From assembly GCA_016203765.1 (NCBI GenBank), contig JACQMB010000145.1, positions 81,283-145,282 of the forward strand: 64,000 nt of DNA. Reading direction: 5' to 3'. Positions within the stretch are counted from its first letter, which is position 1. Each line of letters begins with the position of its first letter. Position numbers and translations under genes: made by a program. The notes under the pieces are model-generated. The model worked only from the letters and a program-made list of their open reading frames with translations, ran no database searches and was not told the DNA's origin. The stretch is from Deltaproteobacteria bacterium. GTDB lineage: Bacteria; UBA10199; SPLOWO2-01-44-7. Positions 1 through 9,409 of this stretch are shown one piece after another.

Positions 1-1
1 C

Positions 2-697
2 AAGCGGCCCGAAAACGCGTTTCTGGTCGTCGAGGGCCTTTTGATTTTGGGATGGCTGGTGGAGTACGTCGTTTTGTATTGGGGGCACAATAAGTTTCCC
101 CAATATCTCGCCGCCATGACTTTTTTGCCGGCCGGCCTGATGTTGTTTCGCCTTCAGCAGAAGTTTTTCAGGGCCCTTCCCGTTCTGCTGGCCGGTCTTT
201 TTTTGTTTGAGTTTAACGTCTTTTTGTTTGGCCACGGCAACATCGGCTTTACCCTGGAACCGGCCCGGATTCTTCTTGGGCGGAGGACCTTTATTGAAAA
301 ATTGGCCTACAAAAGCAACCGGGGCGTGGAAGAGACCGAAACAATGGCGATGGAATTGGATCGCGCCTATCGGTCGGGAAGAAAGATCCTGCATATGGAT
401 GTGGAGCCGGGCGGCCTGCTCCCCTCGTTGATGGGAAAGGAATTTTTCTGGGAGATGCTCTATTTTAATCCGATCGATTATCCCCTGCGGGATTTGCTGA
501 CGGCAAAAAACAAGGGAGACTTTGCCGAGGCGTTACGGAAAAGAAATATCGGATTTATTTTTTTCCCCCAAAGAAGCCGGGAGATGCTCGACCGGCACCC
601 CTTGTTTCAAGCCCTGGCAAAAATTAAACGGGATTCCCGGCACCTTTTGATCGTGCCGGTGGAGGAAGTTCTGGCGGTTATCCGATTTTCCGGATGA
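2..697 (+). CDS. Membrane glycosyltransferase-like protein, C-terminal part
   Basis: The frame is open from base 2, so the 5' end lies outside the window. The visible ~231 residues begin with two or three hydrophobic segments (around LAAMTFLPAGLMLF and VLLAGLFLFEFNVFLF), followed by a ~150-residue soluble tail. This layout matches the end of polytopic GT-C glycosyltransferases or polysaccharide-assembly membrane proteins, but I see no diagnostic motif. The stop codon overlaps the ATGATG of the SGNH hydrolase gene, so it belongs to the same operon as the CDP-sugar genes. The assignment to a glycosyltransferase is inference from topology and neighbours. Confidence 0.55.
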   Translation, partial: KRPENAFLVVEGLLILGWLVEYVVLYWGHNKFPQYLAAMTFLPAGLMLFRLQQKFFRALPVLLAGLFLFEFNVFLFGHGNIGFTLEPARILLGRRTFIEKLAYKSNRGVEETETMAMELDRAYRSGRKILHMDVEPGGLLPSLMGKEFFWEMLYFNPIDYPLRDLLTAKNKGDFAEALRKRNIGFIFFPQRSREMLDRHPLFQALAKIKRDSRHLLIVPVEEVLAVIRFSG

Positions 698-1632
698 TGA
701 AACAAAAAGCCATTCTATTGACGGTCTCCGTGCTTGTTTGCCTTTTCGTGGGGGAGGTCTTCTGCCGGATAATGATCGGCCGGCGGCTTATTCCCCATCA
801 GGAGGAAAACGGGCTCTATTACTTTAAGCCCGGTCAACGGGGATGGTATCTGCTCGGATTCCCCCCGGCGAAAATCAATAATCTCGGCGCCCGCGGCGAA
901 AATGTCGATGTCCCAGCCGCCGCCCGGAGAAAAAAATTTTTGTTTTTCGGGGATTCCTTCACCTTCGGCTGGATGGTGGCCGATGATGAGACGATCCCGC
1001 ATATTTTCATGAAAGAGATGGGGCTGACGCCGGAGGAGGTTCTCAATTTCGGCAATGGGGGGTTCGGCATCGATCATATGAAGGCCCTCTACCTTAGGCA
1101 ACGGGAGCTGTGGAACCGGCGGGATACGATCATTGCCATCCTCATCGCGCAGGATTTGAACCGGCCCATGAGGCCCCCGACTCCCAGCCGGCTGAAAGAA
1201 GCCTTTTGGCGGGTTAGAAGTAAATCCTCTTTTATATCATGGGGTTACGTTGTTTCGCGGAATGCGTGGCTTCGGTGGAGACCGTCGCCGGCCGATGAGC
1301 CTTCTTCTCCTCCACCCCCTCCCTTGACATCGGCTCTTCTGGAGAGGCAACTTCTGCCTTTTGCCCGTTTGGTTGGGGGCAGCGGCCAGGAACTTATTTT
1401 TATTTTTTATGAGTTTAAAAAATCGGCCTATTCGGATAGGGGTGGGGCGTTCTGCGCGAAATACGGCCTGGTCTGTATGACCGACGTTTGGCGTCACACG
1501 GACAAGGTTCGAAAAGAGGGAAACGGGCTTTATGCCTGGGATGAAGCCCATCCCTCCGCTGTTTTAAACCAGGAGGTGGGCAAGGCGATCGCCCGGTTCA
1601 TCGATGAAAACAGTCATTCTATGCGGCGGTGA
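694..1632 (+). CDS. SGNH/GDSL-family hydrolase with N-terminal membrane anchor
   Basis: This 312-residue protein starts with a hydrophobic anchor or signal (about residues 5-25). The nucleophile block FFGDSFTFGW is near residue 90, the oxyanion block is FGNGGFG, and the Asp-His pair is DEAHPS near residue 285. That is the catalytic layout of SGNH hydrolases acting on acylated sugars or polysaccharides. It overlaps the preceding gene by 4 bases and rfbF by 29 bases. An extracytoplasmic O-acetyl esterase or transferase role on a surface polysaccharide is the natural inference. A proline-rich stretch around residues 205-215 is probably a surface loop. The substrate cannot be read from sequence. 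Confidence 0.8.
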   Translation: MMKQKAILLTVSVLVCLFVGEVFCRIMIGRRLIPHQEENGLYYFKPGQRGWYLLGFPPAKINNLGARGENVDVPAAARRKKFLFFGDSFTFGWMVADDETIPHIFMKEMGLTPEEVLNFGNGGFGIDHMKALYLRQRELWNRRDTIIAILIAQDLNRPMRPPTPSRLKEAFWRVRSKSSFISWGYVVSRNAWLRWRPSPADEPSSPPPPPLTSALLERQLLPFARLVGGSGQELIFIFYEFKKSAYSDRGGAFCAKYGLVCMTDVWRHTDKVRKEGNGLYAWDEAHPSAVLNQEVGKAIARFIDENSHSMRR

Positions 1633-2308
1633 GGGGACGCGGCTCAATGAGCTGACGGAGAGCATCCCCAAGCCCTTGGTGGAAATAGGGGGGAAACCGA
1701 TCTTGTGGCATGTCATGAAGATCTACGCCCGCCACGGCTTTAACCGGTTTGTCTTGTGCCTGGGGTATAAGGGGAATTTGATCGAGGACTATTTCGGCAA
1801 AAACCGGGAGCCCGGATGGGAAATCGTTTTCGCGGATACCGGCCTAAAAACCAATACCGGCGGGCGAATCAAAAAAATCGAAAAGCATATCGATGACGAC
1901 TTGTTTTTCGCCACCTACGGGGACGGCCTGGCCGATATTGATTTAAAAAAACTTCTCGATTACCACAAACAAAAAGGGATGACCACCACCGTCACTTGCG
2001 TCAATCCCGTTTCTCAATTTGGCGTCATCGATACGGATGAAAATGATTTGATCGTCCGGTTCAGGGAAAAACCGAGGGTCCATCAATGGATCAATGGCGG
2101 TTTTTTTGTTTTCAACAAGGCGATTTTTAACGTCTTAACGGAGGAGGATGTTTTGGAGAGAAGGCCGTTTGAGCTTTTGGCGGAGAAGAAAGAAATTGCC
2201 GCGTACAAATTCAAGGGTTTTTGGGACTGCATGGACACTTTCAAAGATATGCAGTTATTGAATAATTTGTGGAATGAGAACAAGGCCCCCTGGAAGGTTT
2301 GGTCATGA
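1604..2308 (+). CDS. rfbF: Glucose-1-phosphate cytidylyltransferase
   Basis: It makes CDP-glucose from CTP and glucose-1-phosphate, the first step of CDP-6-deoxyhexose synthesis. The N-terminus carries the nucleotidyltransferase signature LCGGEGTRLNE, and KPLVEIGGKPILWHVM follows directly. The later GGRIKK and FWDCMDTFKD blocks are typical of RfbF. At 234 residues it is slightly shorter than the usual ~257, with the C-terminus trimmed. The start lies inside the SGNH gene and the stop overlaps rfbG as ATGA, so the genes are translationally coupled. Co-occurrence with rfbG makes the CDP-sugar assignment firm. Confidence 0.93.
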   Translation: MKTVILCGGEGTRLNELTESIPKPLVEIGGKPILWHVMKIYARHGFNRFVLCLGYKGNLIEDYFGKNREPGWEIVFADTGLKTNTGGRIKKIEKHIDDDLFFATYGDGLADIDLKKLLDYHKQKGMTTTVTCVNPVSQFGVIDTDENDLIVRFREKPRVHQWINGGFFVFNKAIFNVLTEEDVLERRPFELLAEKKEIAAYKFKGFWDCMDTFKDMQLLNNLWNENKAPWKVWS

Positions 2309-3366
2309 CGCGTTTTTGGGAAAAGAAAAGGGTTTTGATAACCGGTCACACGGGCTTTAAAGGTTCTTGGCTCTCCATCCGACTGCGGGAGGAGGGGGCC
2401 GATCTTTTGGGAGTCGGCCTGAAATCAAGGCATGCATTGGATAATTTTTCCGTCTCCGGTCTGGAATCAAAGGTCACAACCGCCTATCAGGACATCAGGG
2501 ATTTTGAAGGGCTCAGTCGTATTTTCCGGGACTTCAAGCCTGAAATCGTCTTTCACCTCGCCGCGCAGTCTTTGGTGGCGACAAGCTATGACCGGCCCAA
2601 GGAGACTTTTGAAACCAACACCATGGGGACTCTGCATGTTCTGGAGGCGATCCGCCGGTGTCCCGCCGTGAAAAGCGCGGTGCTGATTACCAGTGATAAA
2701 TGCTATCAAAACGTTGAGCGGGTTTTGGGTTACCGGGAAGAGGATCGGCTGGGCGGCGACGACCCCTACAGCGCCAGCAAGGCCGCGGCGGAACTGGTCA
2801 TCCAAAGCTACCGGCAATGTTATTTCAACGACGGCCGGCCCCTGATCGCCTCCTGCCGGGCCGGCAATGTGGTCGGGGGAGGGGACTGGTCCGAACATCG
2901 CATCGTCCCCGATTGTTTTCGCTCTCTCTTTGCCGGAAATCCGGTTGTGATTCGCAATCCCAAGGCCACCCGGCCCTGGCAGTTTGTTTTGGAGCCGTTG
3001 CGCGGTTACATGATGCTGGCGGAGAAATTGTTTGATGGGCAAAGGAAATTTTCCGCCGCTTGGAACTTCGGCCCTTCCCTGGAAAAAGCGTACACCGTTC
3101 AGGAAGTGACCGATGCCATCCTCAAAGATTGGGGCGGGGGAAAAGTCATGATCGAGCCGAATCCGTTGTTTCACGAATCGAATCTGCTCCAGCTGGATTG
3201 CGCGAAGGCCGGCAGGGAACTGGGATGGAAACCCCGGCTGACCTTTGAGGAATCAATCCGTTGGACCACGCAATGGTACAAGGCGCTCCGCGCCGACCCC
3301 AAAAAAGAGATGTATGATTTTTGCGTGCGGCAGATCCGGGACTACCGGGGGACCGAAACAGAATGA
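2305..3366 (+). CDS. rfbG: CDP-glucose 4,6-dehydratase
   Basis: This SDR-family enzyme converts CDP-glucose to CDP-4-keto-6-deoxyglucose. The NAD-binding GHTGFKGSW block is at the N-terminus, and the catalytic YSASKAAAE (YxxxK) is near residue 155. Length (353 residues) is normal for RfbG. I place the start at ATG 2305, which overlaps the rfbF stop as ATGA; a TTG at 2299 is in frame but less convincing. The downstream methyltransferase overlaps in the same ATGA fashion. No RfbH-type 3-dehydrase is seen here, so the product is more likely C-methylated or epimerised than turned into a 3,6-dideoxy sugar. Confidence 0.92.
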   Translation: MTRFWEKKRVLITGHTGFKGSWLSIRLREEGADLLGVGLKSRHALDNFSVSGLESKVTTAYQDIRDFEGLSRIFRDFKPEIVFHLAAQSLVATSYDRPKETFETNTMGTLHVLEAIRRCPAVKSAVLITSDKCYQNVERVLGYREEDRLGGDDPYSASKAAAELVIQSYRQCYFNDGRPLIASCRAGNVVGGGDWSEHRIVPDCFRSLFAGNPVVIRNPKATRPWQFVLEPLRGYMMLAEKLFDGQRKFSAAWNFGPSLEKAYTVQEVTDAILKDWGGGKVMIEPNPLFHESNLLQLDCAKAGRELGWKPRLTFEESIRWTTQWYKALRADPKKEMYDFCVRQIRDYRGTETE

Positions 3367-4604
3367 AAGCGGTGCATTGCAGAATCTGCCTGGCAACGGG
3401 GCTGACGCCGGTTCTGGATTACGGCCGCGTCGCCCTTTCGGACAGTTTTTTGGCCGGGCGGGAAGAGGCCCGAAAGGAGAAAAAATTTCCCTTAAAATTG
3501 TGCATTTGCCCCCACTGCCGGCATTTGCAAATTGATGAGATCGTCGATCCCCGTCTGCTGTTCGCGCACTATCCCTGGGAAACGGGCATTTCCAAGTCGG
3601 TCCTTTGTTTCGCGCAAGAGTTATATCAAACGGCGATCCGTTTTTATCGCCTCCTCCCCGCGGAACAGGCGCCGAAGGTTTTGGAGATCGCCAGCAATGA
3701 CGGGTCTGTTTTGTCCGTGTTTCAAAAGAACGGCTGTGAAGTATTGGGGATAGATCCGGCGGAAAATATCGTTCAAATTGCCAACGGGCGGGGAATACGC
3801 TCGCTCCCCGAGTTTTTTGATTTGAATTGCGCGAAGGCCGTCGTGTCGGAATACGGGCAATGGGACATCGGTTTGGCCCGCAATGTCCTGGCCCATGTCA
3901 AGGATTTGCATGGGCTCGCGGAAGGGATCAGAACAATTCTTAACCGGGAAGGTTTTGTCATTATTGAAGTGCCCCATCTCAAGACCATGTTCCGGGAGCT
4001 TCAGTATGATCAGGTCTTTCATGAGCATTTAGGCTACCATTCGTTGGACAGCGTCCAAAAACTTTTTTTTGGCCACGGGATGGAGATTTTTGACGTGGAG
4101 GAGGTATGGATCCACGGCGGTTCCATTCGGGTGTTTTTGCAGCATGAGGGAGGTCCAAGACCGGTCGGCGAAAACGTGCGAAGGGTTTTGGAGGAAGAAA
4201 AAAAACTTGGGCTTTATCGGGAGGAGGCCTGGGGCCGGTTTGCCCGGCGGGCCGCGGCCCACCGGGACGCCTTGCGGGGGGAGCTGAAAAAATTAAAGGG
4301 AGACCAGCGCAAGATAGCCGTCTATGGGGCCTCCGGAAAGGGGCAGTCTCTTCTCCAGTTTTGCGGGTTGGATGGGCGCCTGATCGATTATGTGGTTGAT
4401 AAGAGCGCGATGAAACAAAACAAATGGACCCCCGGCACCCATCTCCCTATTTTCTCCCCCGCCCGTCTCTATGAAGAGAGGCCGGATGTCGTTTTGTTGT
4501 GCGCCTGGAATTTCGCCAAGGAAATCGTCGAACAGGAAAAAAGGTTTGTGGAAGAGGGGGGACGGTTTCTTCACCCCTTCCCCATGCCCCATTACTTGCC
4601 ATGA
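3363..4604 (+). CDS. Sugar C-methyltransferase (class I SAM-dependent)
   Basis: The 413-residue protein has the three-part layout of nucleotide-sugar C-methyltransferases. There is an N-terminal zinc-binding segment (CRICLATG, later CICPHCRHLQ), a central SAM-binding Rossmann domain (VLEIASNDGSVL near residue 105; also GLARNVLAHV), and a C-terminal domain with a second nucleotide-fold motif (IAVYGASGKGQSLL). The family acts on 4-keto-6-deoxy sugars bound to NDP. Next to rfbF and rfbG, the expected substrate is CDP-4-keto-6-deoxyglucose, giving a branched-chain sugar of the yersiniose type. The start at 3363 overlaps the rfbG stop. The methylation position cannot be told from sequence. Confidence 0.85.
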   Translation: MKAVHCRICLATGLTPVLDYGRVALSDSFLAGREEARKEKKFPLKLCICPHCRHLQIDEIVDPRLLFAHYPWETGISKSVLCFAQELYQTAIRFYRLLPAEQAPKVLEIASNDGSVLSVFQKNGCEVLGIDPAENIVQIANGRGIRSLPEFFDLNCAKAVVSEYGQWDIGLARNVLAHVKDLHGLAEGIRTILNREGFVIIEVPHLKTMFRELQYDQVFHEHLGYHSLDSVQKLFFGHGMEIFDVEEVWIHGGSIRVFLQHEGGPRPVGENVRRVLEEEKKLGLYREEAWGRFARRAAAHRDALRGELKKLKGDQRKIAVYGASGKGQSLLQFCGLDGRLIDYVVDKSAMKQNKWTPGTHLPIFSPARLYEERPDVVLLCAWNFAKEIVEQEKRFVEEGGRFLHPFPMPHYLP

Positions 4605-5257
4605 AAATGAAAACGGTCGTCTGTCTGCCTACTTATAACGAGGAAGAAAGCCTGCAGGAGATGATCGATCAAATCCGGGGACTGGGGTTCGACCTGTTTG
4701 TCGTGGATGCCGGTTCCGGAGATCAAACCGTTGCCATTGCCCAACAAAACAGGGTCCCTGTTTATCAGCGGGACGGGAAGGGAAAGGGATGGGGGGTCCG
4801 CAAGGCGATCGCGGTGGCCAAACAACAGGGTTTCGACAATCTGGTCCTGATTGATTGCGACTGCACCTATCCGCCGCAATCGATTCCGGACTTGTTGACG
4901 CATCTTCCGGCCTATGACATGGCGGTAGGCCAAAGAAGGATAACCGATATTCCCAAAAGGAATCGTCTCCCCAACAAGTTTTTTACCGCCTTCGTGAATT
5001 TGCTGTTCGGCTCCCGTTTGCGCGACGTCAATTCGGGAATGAGGGTTTTTAAAGTGGAAGGAATGCCGCCGTTGGACGCCGAAGAATTTGAAGTGGAAGC
5101 GCAGATGACGATTCGGGCCTTGAAAAAAAAGTTGAAGATCAAGGAGGTCCCCATTGAGTACCGCGTTCGCAAAGGAGAGACCAAGGTCAGGGTCCGGGAC
5201 GGGTTCGTTATCTTGTGGGGGATTCTCAAGGAAAAATTCGGGGGATGCGACGGGTGA
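4601..5257 (+). CDS. Family 2 glycosyltransferase (polyprenyl-phosphate sugar synthase-like)
   Basis: A 218-residue GT-A fold protein. It has the opening VVCLPTYNEEESL, a VVDAGSGDQT loop and the metal-binding DCDCTYPP segment in the DxD position. It lacks C-terminal membrane segments, like soluble DPM1-type enzymes that charge a polyprenyl-phosphate carrier. The start at 4601 overlaps the methyltransferase stop as ATGA. The next gene starts inside its last codons at 5245. Charging a lipid carrier for a downstream GT-C membrane transferase is a plausible role, but donor and acceptor are unknown. Confidence 0.8.
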   Translation: MKMKTVVCLPTYNEEESLQEMIDQIRGLGFDLFVVDAGSGDQTVAIAQQNRVPVYQRDGKGKGWGVRKAIAVAKQQGFDNLVLIDCDCTYPPQSIPDLLTHLPAYDMAVGQRRITDIPKRNRLPNKFFTAFVNLLFGSRLRDVNSGMRVFKVEGMPPLDAEEFEVEAQMTIRALKKKLKIKEVPIEYRVRKGETKVRVRDGFVILWGILKEKFGGCDG

Positions 5258-5463
5258 TGCTGTCGGCGTGTTACATCCTGGGCGTGGGGGGGATTTTTTT
5301 GCTGGCCCATGCCCTTTGCGCCCGGCGGTTCGACATCGGAAAACTTTTCACCGTTTCGATGGCCTGGACCCTGGGGGCGGGTCAGATTTCCTTGGCGAGC
5401 TCGCCGATATCGGCCGCCTCCACCCGACTGAGAATTTCCCGAATGGTCTTTTGTTCGTTATAA
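5245..5463 (+). pseudogene. Truncated membrane protein (5' end only)
   Basis: An ATG at 5245, inside the GT2 gene, opens a frame coding for a basic N-terminus and a clear membrane segment (MLSACYILGVGGIFLLAHAL), then KLFTVSMAWTLGAGQIS. After about residue 49 the frame runs into DNA that, on the other strand, codes for the start of a different gene. It ends at a chance stop at 5463. This is read as the first ~49 codons of a polytopic membrane protein that closed the plus-strand operon, with the remainder lost at the junction near 5385-5395. Confidence 0.6.
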
Positions 5464-5485
5464 ACGGGGATCACCACGGAAAGCT

Positions 5486-5489
<4 letters not shown>
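5382..5489 (-). pseudogene. Truncated family 2 glycosyltransferase (35-codon stub)
   Basis: On the minus strand an ATG at 5489 overlaps the stop of the decarboxylase gene (ATGA). It codes for a perfect GT2 beginning, MKLSVVIPVYNEQKTIREIL, continuing through VEAADIGELAKEI to a TGA at 5384. GT2 proteins of this kind normally continue with an aspartate-rich VDDGS segment exactly here, and that is missing. Only ~35 of the expected 230-330 residues remain. The gene was the last member of the minus-strand operon and was cut at the same point as the convergent membrane-protein gene. Confidence 0.7.
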
Positions 5490-6410
<921 letters not shown>

Positions 6411-6427
<17 letters not shown>

Positions 6428-7727
6428 TGCGTCCAAAGCTCGCGTAAAAAAACCCGGATGCTTTTAATTTTTGCGGGTTGTAGAGATTCCGTCCGTCAAA
6501 AATCACCGGCCGGCGCATCCGCCGCTTCATTTTTTCGAAATCCGGGCTTCGAAACTCATTCCATTCCGTGCAGATCACCAGGGCATCGGCCTCCTCCAGG
6601 CAGGCGTAGTTGTTGGAGACCCATTCGACCTTTTTTCCGATGGGCGTCTCCCGCGCTTTGGGACCGGCCACCGGATCAAAGGCGCGGATCATGGCCCCCC
6701 CCTCGCTCAATTTTTCCATCAAATAGAGGGCCGGGGCCTCGCGAACGTCATCGGTCTCCGGTTTGAAGCTGATTCCCCAAAAGGCGATCCTTTTGCCCCG
6801 CAAGTTTTTTGATGAGCCGAAATGGCCGATGATTTTTTCAAAAAAGATTTTCCTCTGCTTTTTGTTGACGGTATCAACGGCTTGAAGCAGGGAAAGCGGA
6901 TAGTCTTTGTCCGCCCCCAGCTGCAAGAGGGCGGCCACGTCCTTGGGGAGGCACGATCCCCCGTACCCCAGCCCCGGAAACAAAAAATGGGGGCCGACGC
7001 GATGATCCCATCCGAGGGCCTCGCGGACCTTGTCGATGTCCGCCCCCGCGCGTTCGCACAAATTGGCCATTTCATTCATGAAGGAAATGCGGCAGGCCAG
7101 CATGGCGTTGGCGACGTATTTGGTCAGTTCCGCCGAAGGGATGTCCATCACCAAAAAACGCTCCCGTTTGCGCATGAAAGGGGCGTAGAGCTCCCGAAGG
7201 ACCTCGGCGTCTTCCGGCCGTTCCACTCCCACCACGATCCGATCGGGGTGGCTGAAATCCTGAACCGACGTTCCTTCTTTCAAAAATTCCGGGTTGGAGG
7301 CGACGGGCACTTCCCATTTTTTTTTAAGCCGTTCTTTTATTTTTAAAGTGGTTCCGACCGGCACCGTGCTTTTGGTGACAACGAGGGTGGAAGGTTCCAA
7401 TGCCGCGCTCAAGGCCTCCGCGGCGGCAAAGACATTGGTTAAATCGGTTGTGCCGTCATGGTTGGACGGCGTGTCGACGGTGAGAAAACAGATGTCCGCT
7501 TTCTCCATGGCCGGCGCGAGGGCGGTTGTAAAAAAAAGACGTTCCTCCGTGATCCCGCGTTTGACCAATGAATCCAGCCCCGGCTCATAAATGGGGATAA
7601 TCCCATCCGACAGCTTCCTTATCTTTTCCTCGTTTTTATCCGAACACCAGACTTCGTTGCCGGCATCCGCCAAACAAGCGCCGGTCACCAAGCCGACATA
7701 TCCCGTTCCGATAATCGAGATTTTCAT
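6411..7727 (-). CDS. ugd: UDP-glucose 6-dehydrogenase
   Basis: It oxidises UDP-glucose to UDP-glucuronate. The 438-residue protein opens with the NAD-binding MKISIIGTGYVGLVTGACLA and carries the nucleophilic cysteine in GYGGSCLPKD (around residue 255). The UDP-binding C-terminal domain ends with a standard GRNLY block. I place the start at ATG 7727, which overlaps the inositol-phosphate synthase stop as ATGA; the open frame continues upstream without family similarity. With the next gene it provides UDP-glucuronate and UDP-xylose for surface polysaccharide. Confidence 0.94.
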
Positions 7728-9040
7728 TCGTAATATTCGGTTCCCAAATGCGTGATCGGCTCCTCGCCCATCATATGCCGGAGCGTGTTTTTGAGCTTCA
7801 TCTGCTGGATGAAAAGATTGTGCTCGGGGTAGAGCCCCTCCGCCACCATGGGGGATTTGTAATAAAAAGAGAGCCACTCCTGAACCCCTTTCATGCCGGC
7901 GCGCTTGGCCAAATCCATCAACAAGACCAAATCCAAAACAATGGGGGCGGCCAAAATAGAATCGCGGCATAAAAAATTGATTTTGAGTTGCATGGGATAA
8001 CCCAGCCAGCCGAAGAGATCGATATTATCCCAACTCTCCTTGTTGTCGCCGCGGGGGGGATAGTAGTTGATCCGCACCTTGTGGTAGAGATTGCCGTAGA
8101 GTTCCGGTTGAAGTTCCGGCTGTAAAATCGTGTCCAAAACGGAGAGCTTGCTCTCTTCTTTCGTCTTGAAATTTTCCGGATCGTCCAGGACTTCGCCGTC
8201 GCGATTCCCCAAAATATTGGATGAAAACCAGCCGTTGATCCCCAGCAGACGGGCCCTTAGGCCGGGGGCGATAATTGTTTTCATCAATGTTTGGCCGGTC
8301 TTAAAATCTTTGCCGGAGATCGGCGCGGCCGTTTCGATGGCCAGCGTTTGCAAGGCCGGTGTGTCGACCGTCAAATTGGGGGCGCCGTTGGCAAAAGGTA
8401 TCCCCAGCTTCAAGGCCGCGTAGGCATAAATCATGCTGGGGGCGATATTCGGGTCGTTTTCTTTCAGCCCCTTTTCGAAACTTTCCAGGGAGGCGTGGAC
8501 GGCGGCCGGCTGGCGATAAGCCTCCGTGGAGGCGCACCAGATCATGTTCAACCGGTCGCATTTTTTTTCGTCTTTGAATCGAAGGATATCTTCGGTCAGT
8601 TGCTGGGCCAGATCCCATTTGGTTTTGGCCTGTTTGGCGTGCGTTCCATCCAGCCGGCGCACGTAATTTTTGTCGAAGACCGCCTTCCAGGGGCGCAAGA
8701 CTTGCAGATCCTCTTTCAAATCCTCGATCTGGTTTTTTTCCAAAACGCCGGCATTAACCGCCGAGGTGTAGGCGTCATCGGCAAAAATATCCCACGCCCC
8801 AAAAACCAAATCCTCCATGTTCGCCAAGGGGACAAAGTCTTTGACCAGGGGGCTCTTATGCTCGGTTCGTTTGCCCAGCCGGATGGTCCCCATCTGGGTC
8901 AAGGAACCAAAAGGCCGGGCCAGGCCCCTCAGGCTTGCCAAAACACCGGCCACAAAGGTGGTGGAGACCGCCCCGAGGCCTACTATCATAACCCCCAGTT
9001 TTCCTTGAGGTTTTTGGATTTTTGTTCGGATCTCAGTCAT
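7724..9040 (-). CDS. ino1: Myo-inositol-1-phosphate synthase
   Basis: It converts glucose-6-phosphate to inositol-1-phosphate with NAD. The 438-residue protein shows the Rossmann start VMIVGLGAVSTTFVAGVLA, an FANGAPNLTVDTP segment and the GLRARLLGINGWFSSNILGN block near the active-site region of bacterial and archaeal Ino1 proteins. The start at 9040 has AAGGAA about 11 bases upstream. It lies in a row with a nucleotidyltransferase, a HAD phosphatase and a CDP-alcohol phosphotransferase, which together form an apparent CDP-inositol route. Its stop overlaps ugd. Confidence 0.9.
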   Translation of the reverse strand: MTEIRTKIQKPQGKLGVMIVGLGAVSTTFVAGVLASLRGLARPFGSLTQMGTIRLGKRTEHKSPLVKDFVPLANMEDLVFGAWDIFADDAYTSAVNAGVLEKNQIEDLKEDLQVLRPWKAVFDKNYVRRLDGTHAKQAKTKWDLAQQLTEDILRFKDEKKCDRLNMIWCASTEAYRQPAAVHASLESFEKGLKENDPNIAPSMIYAYAALKLGIPFANGAPNLTVDTPALQTLAIETAAPISGKDFKTGQTLMKTIIAPGLRARLLGINGWFSSNILGNRDGEVLDDPENFKTKEESKLSVLDTILQPELQPELYGNLYHKVRINYYPPRGDNKESWDNIDLFGWLGYPMQLKINFLCRDSILAAPIVLDLVLLMDLAKRAGMKGVQEWLSFYYKSPMVAEGLYPEHNLFIQQMKLKNTLRHMMGEEPITHLGTEYYE

Positions 9041-9148
9041 GGTTTGACGTTCCTTAGCATATTGGTGTATTTTGGCCACAAAATAATTTTTCGTTTTTCG
9101 CGTTTTTTTAAGCAACTTTTTTGGGGCTCCGCCGATAAGGTAAGTGAG

Positions 9149-9409
9149 ATGATCAAGTGGTTCCAAAATTGGGTGAAGGGGAAAGCGGCCGGGGAGTCGA
9201 CCCTTTTCGATGTGGCCCACGAGGTTTTGAGGCCCTCCTTTTTCAACCGCGAACTGAAAAAACAAAAGGTCAAAACGCAGATCAAAAAGTTTTCCTCTTT
9301 TCCCATTATGGACGACGCCTCTTTTGAAATGGTCGAAGAAATCACCGAAACCGTCACCGAGGCCTGCGAGGCCGACCCGAAAGTGAACCGTCTTTTTGAA
9401 GATTCCTGA
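9149..9409 (+). CDS. Small hypothetical protein on the opposite strand
   Basis: An 86-residue plus-strand frame sits in the 313-base space between the minus-strand nucleotidyltransferase and ino1 genes. It overlaps the end of the former by 56 bases. It begins MIKWFQNWVKGK, is highly charged, and ends ADPKVNRLFEDS. Codon choice looks coding (G/C in many third positions, alternating Lys and Glu). The minus strand here has no protein resembling a known family. There is no recognisable domain. It might be a small regulatory or helical protein; real expression is uncertain. Confidence 0.45.
   Translation: MIKWFQNWVKGKAAGESTLFDVAHEVLRPSFFNRELKKQKVKTQIKKFSSFPIMDDASFEMVEEITETVTEACEADPKVNRLFEDS

Noticed and set aside
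8291..9149. N-terminal part of a 372-codon plus-strand frame
   Set aside because: It is antisense to ino1; only the last 86 codons outside ino1 look like a possible gene.
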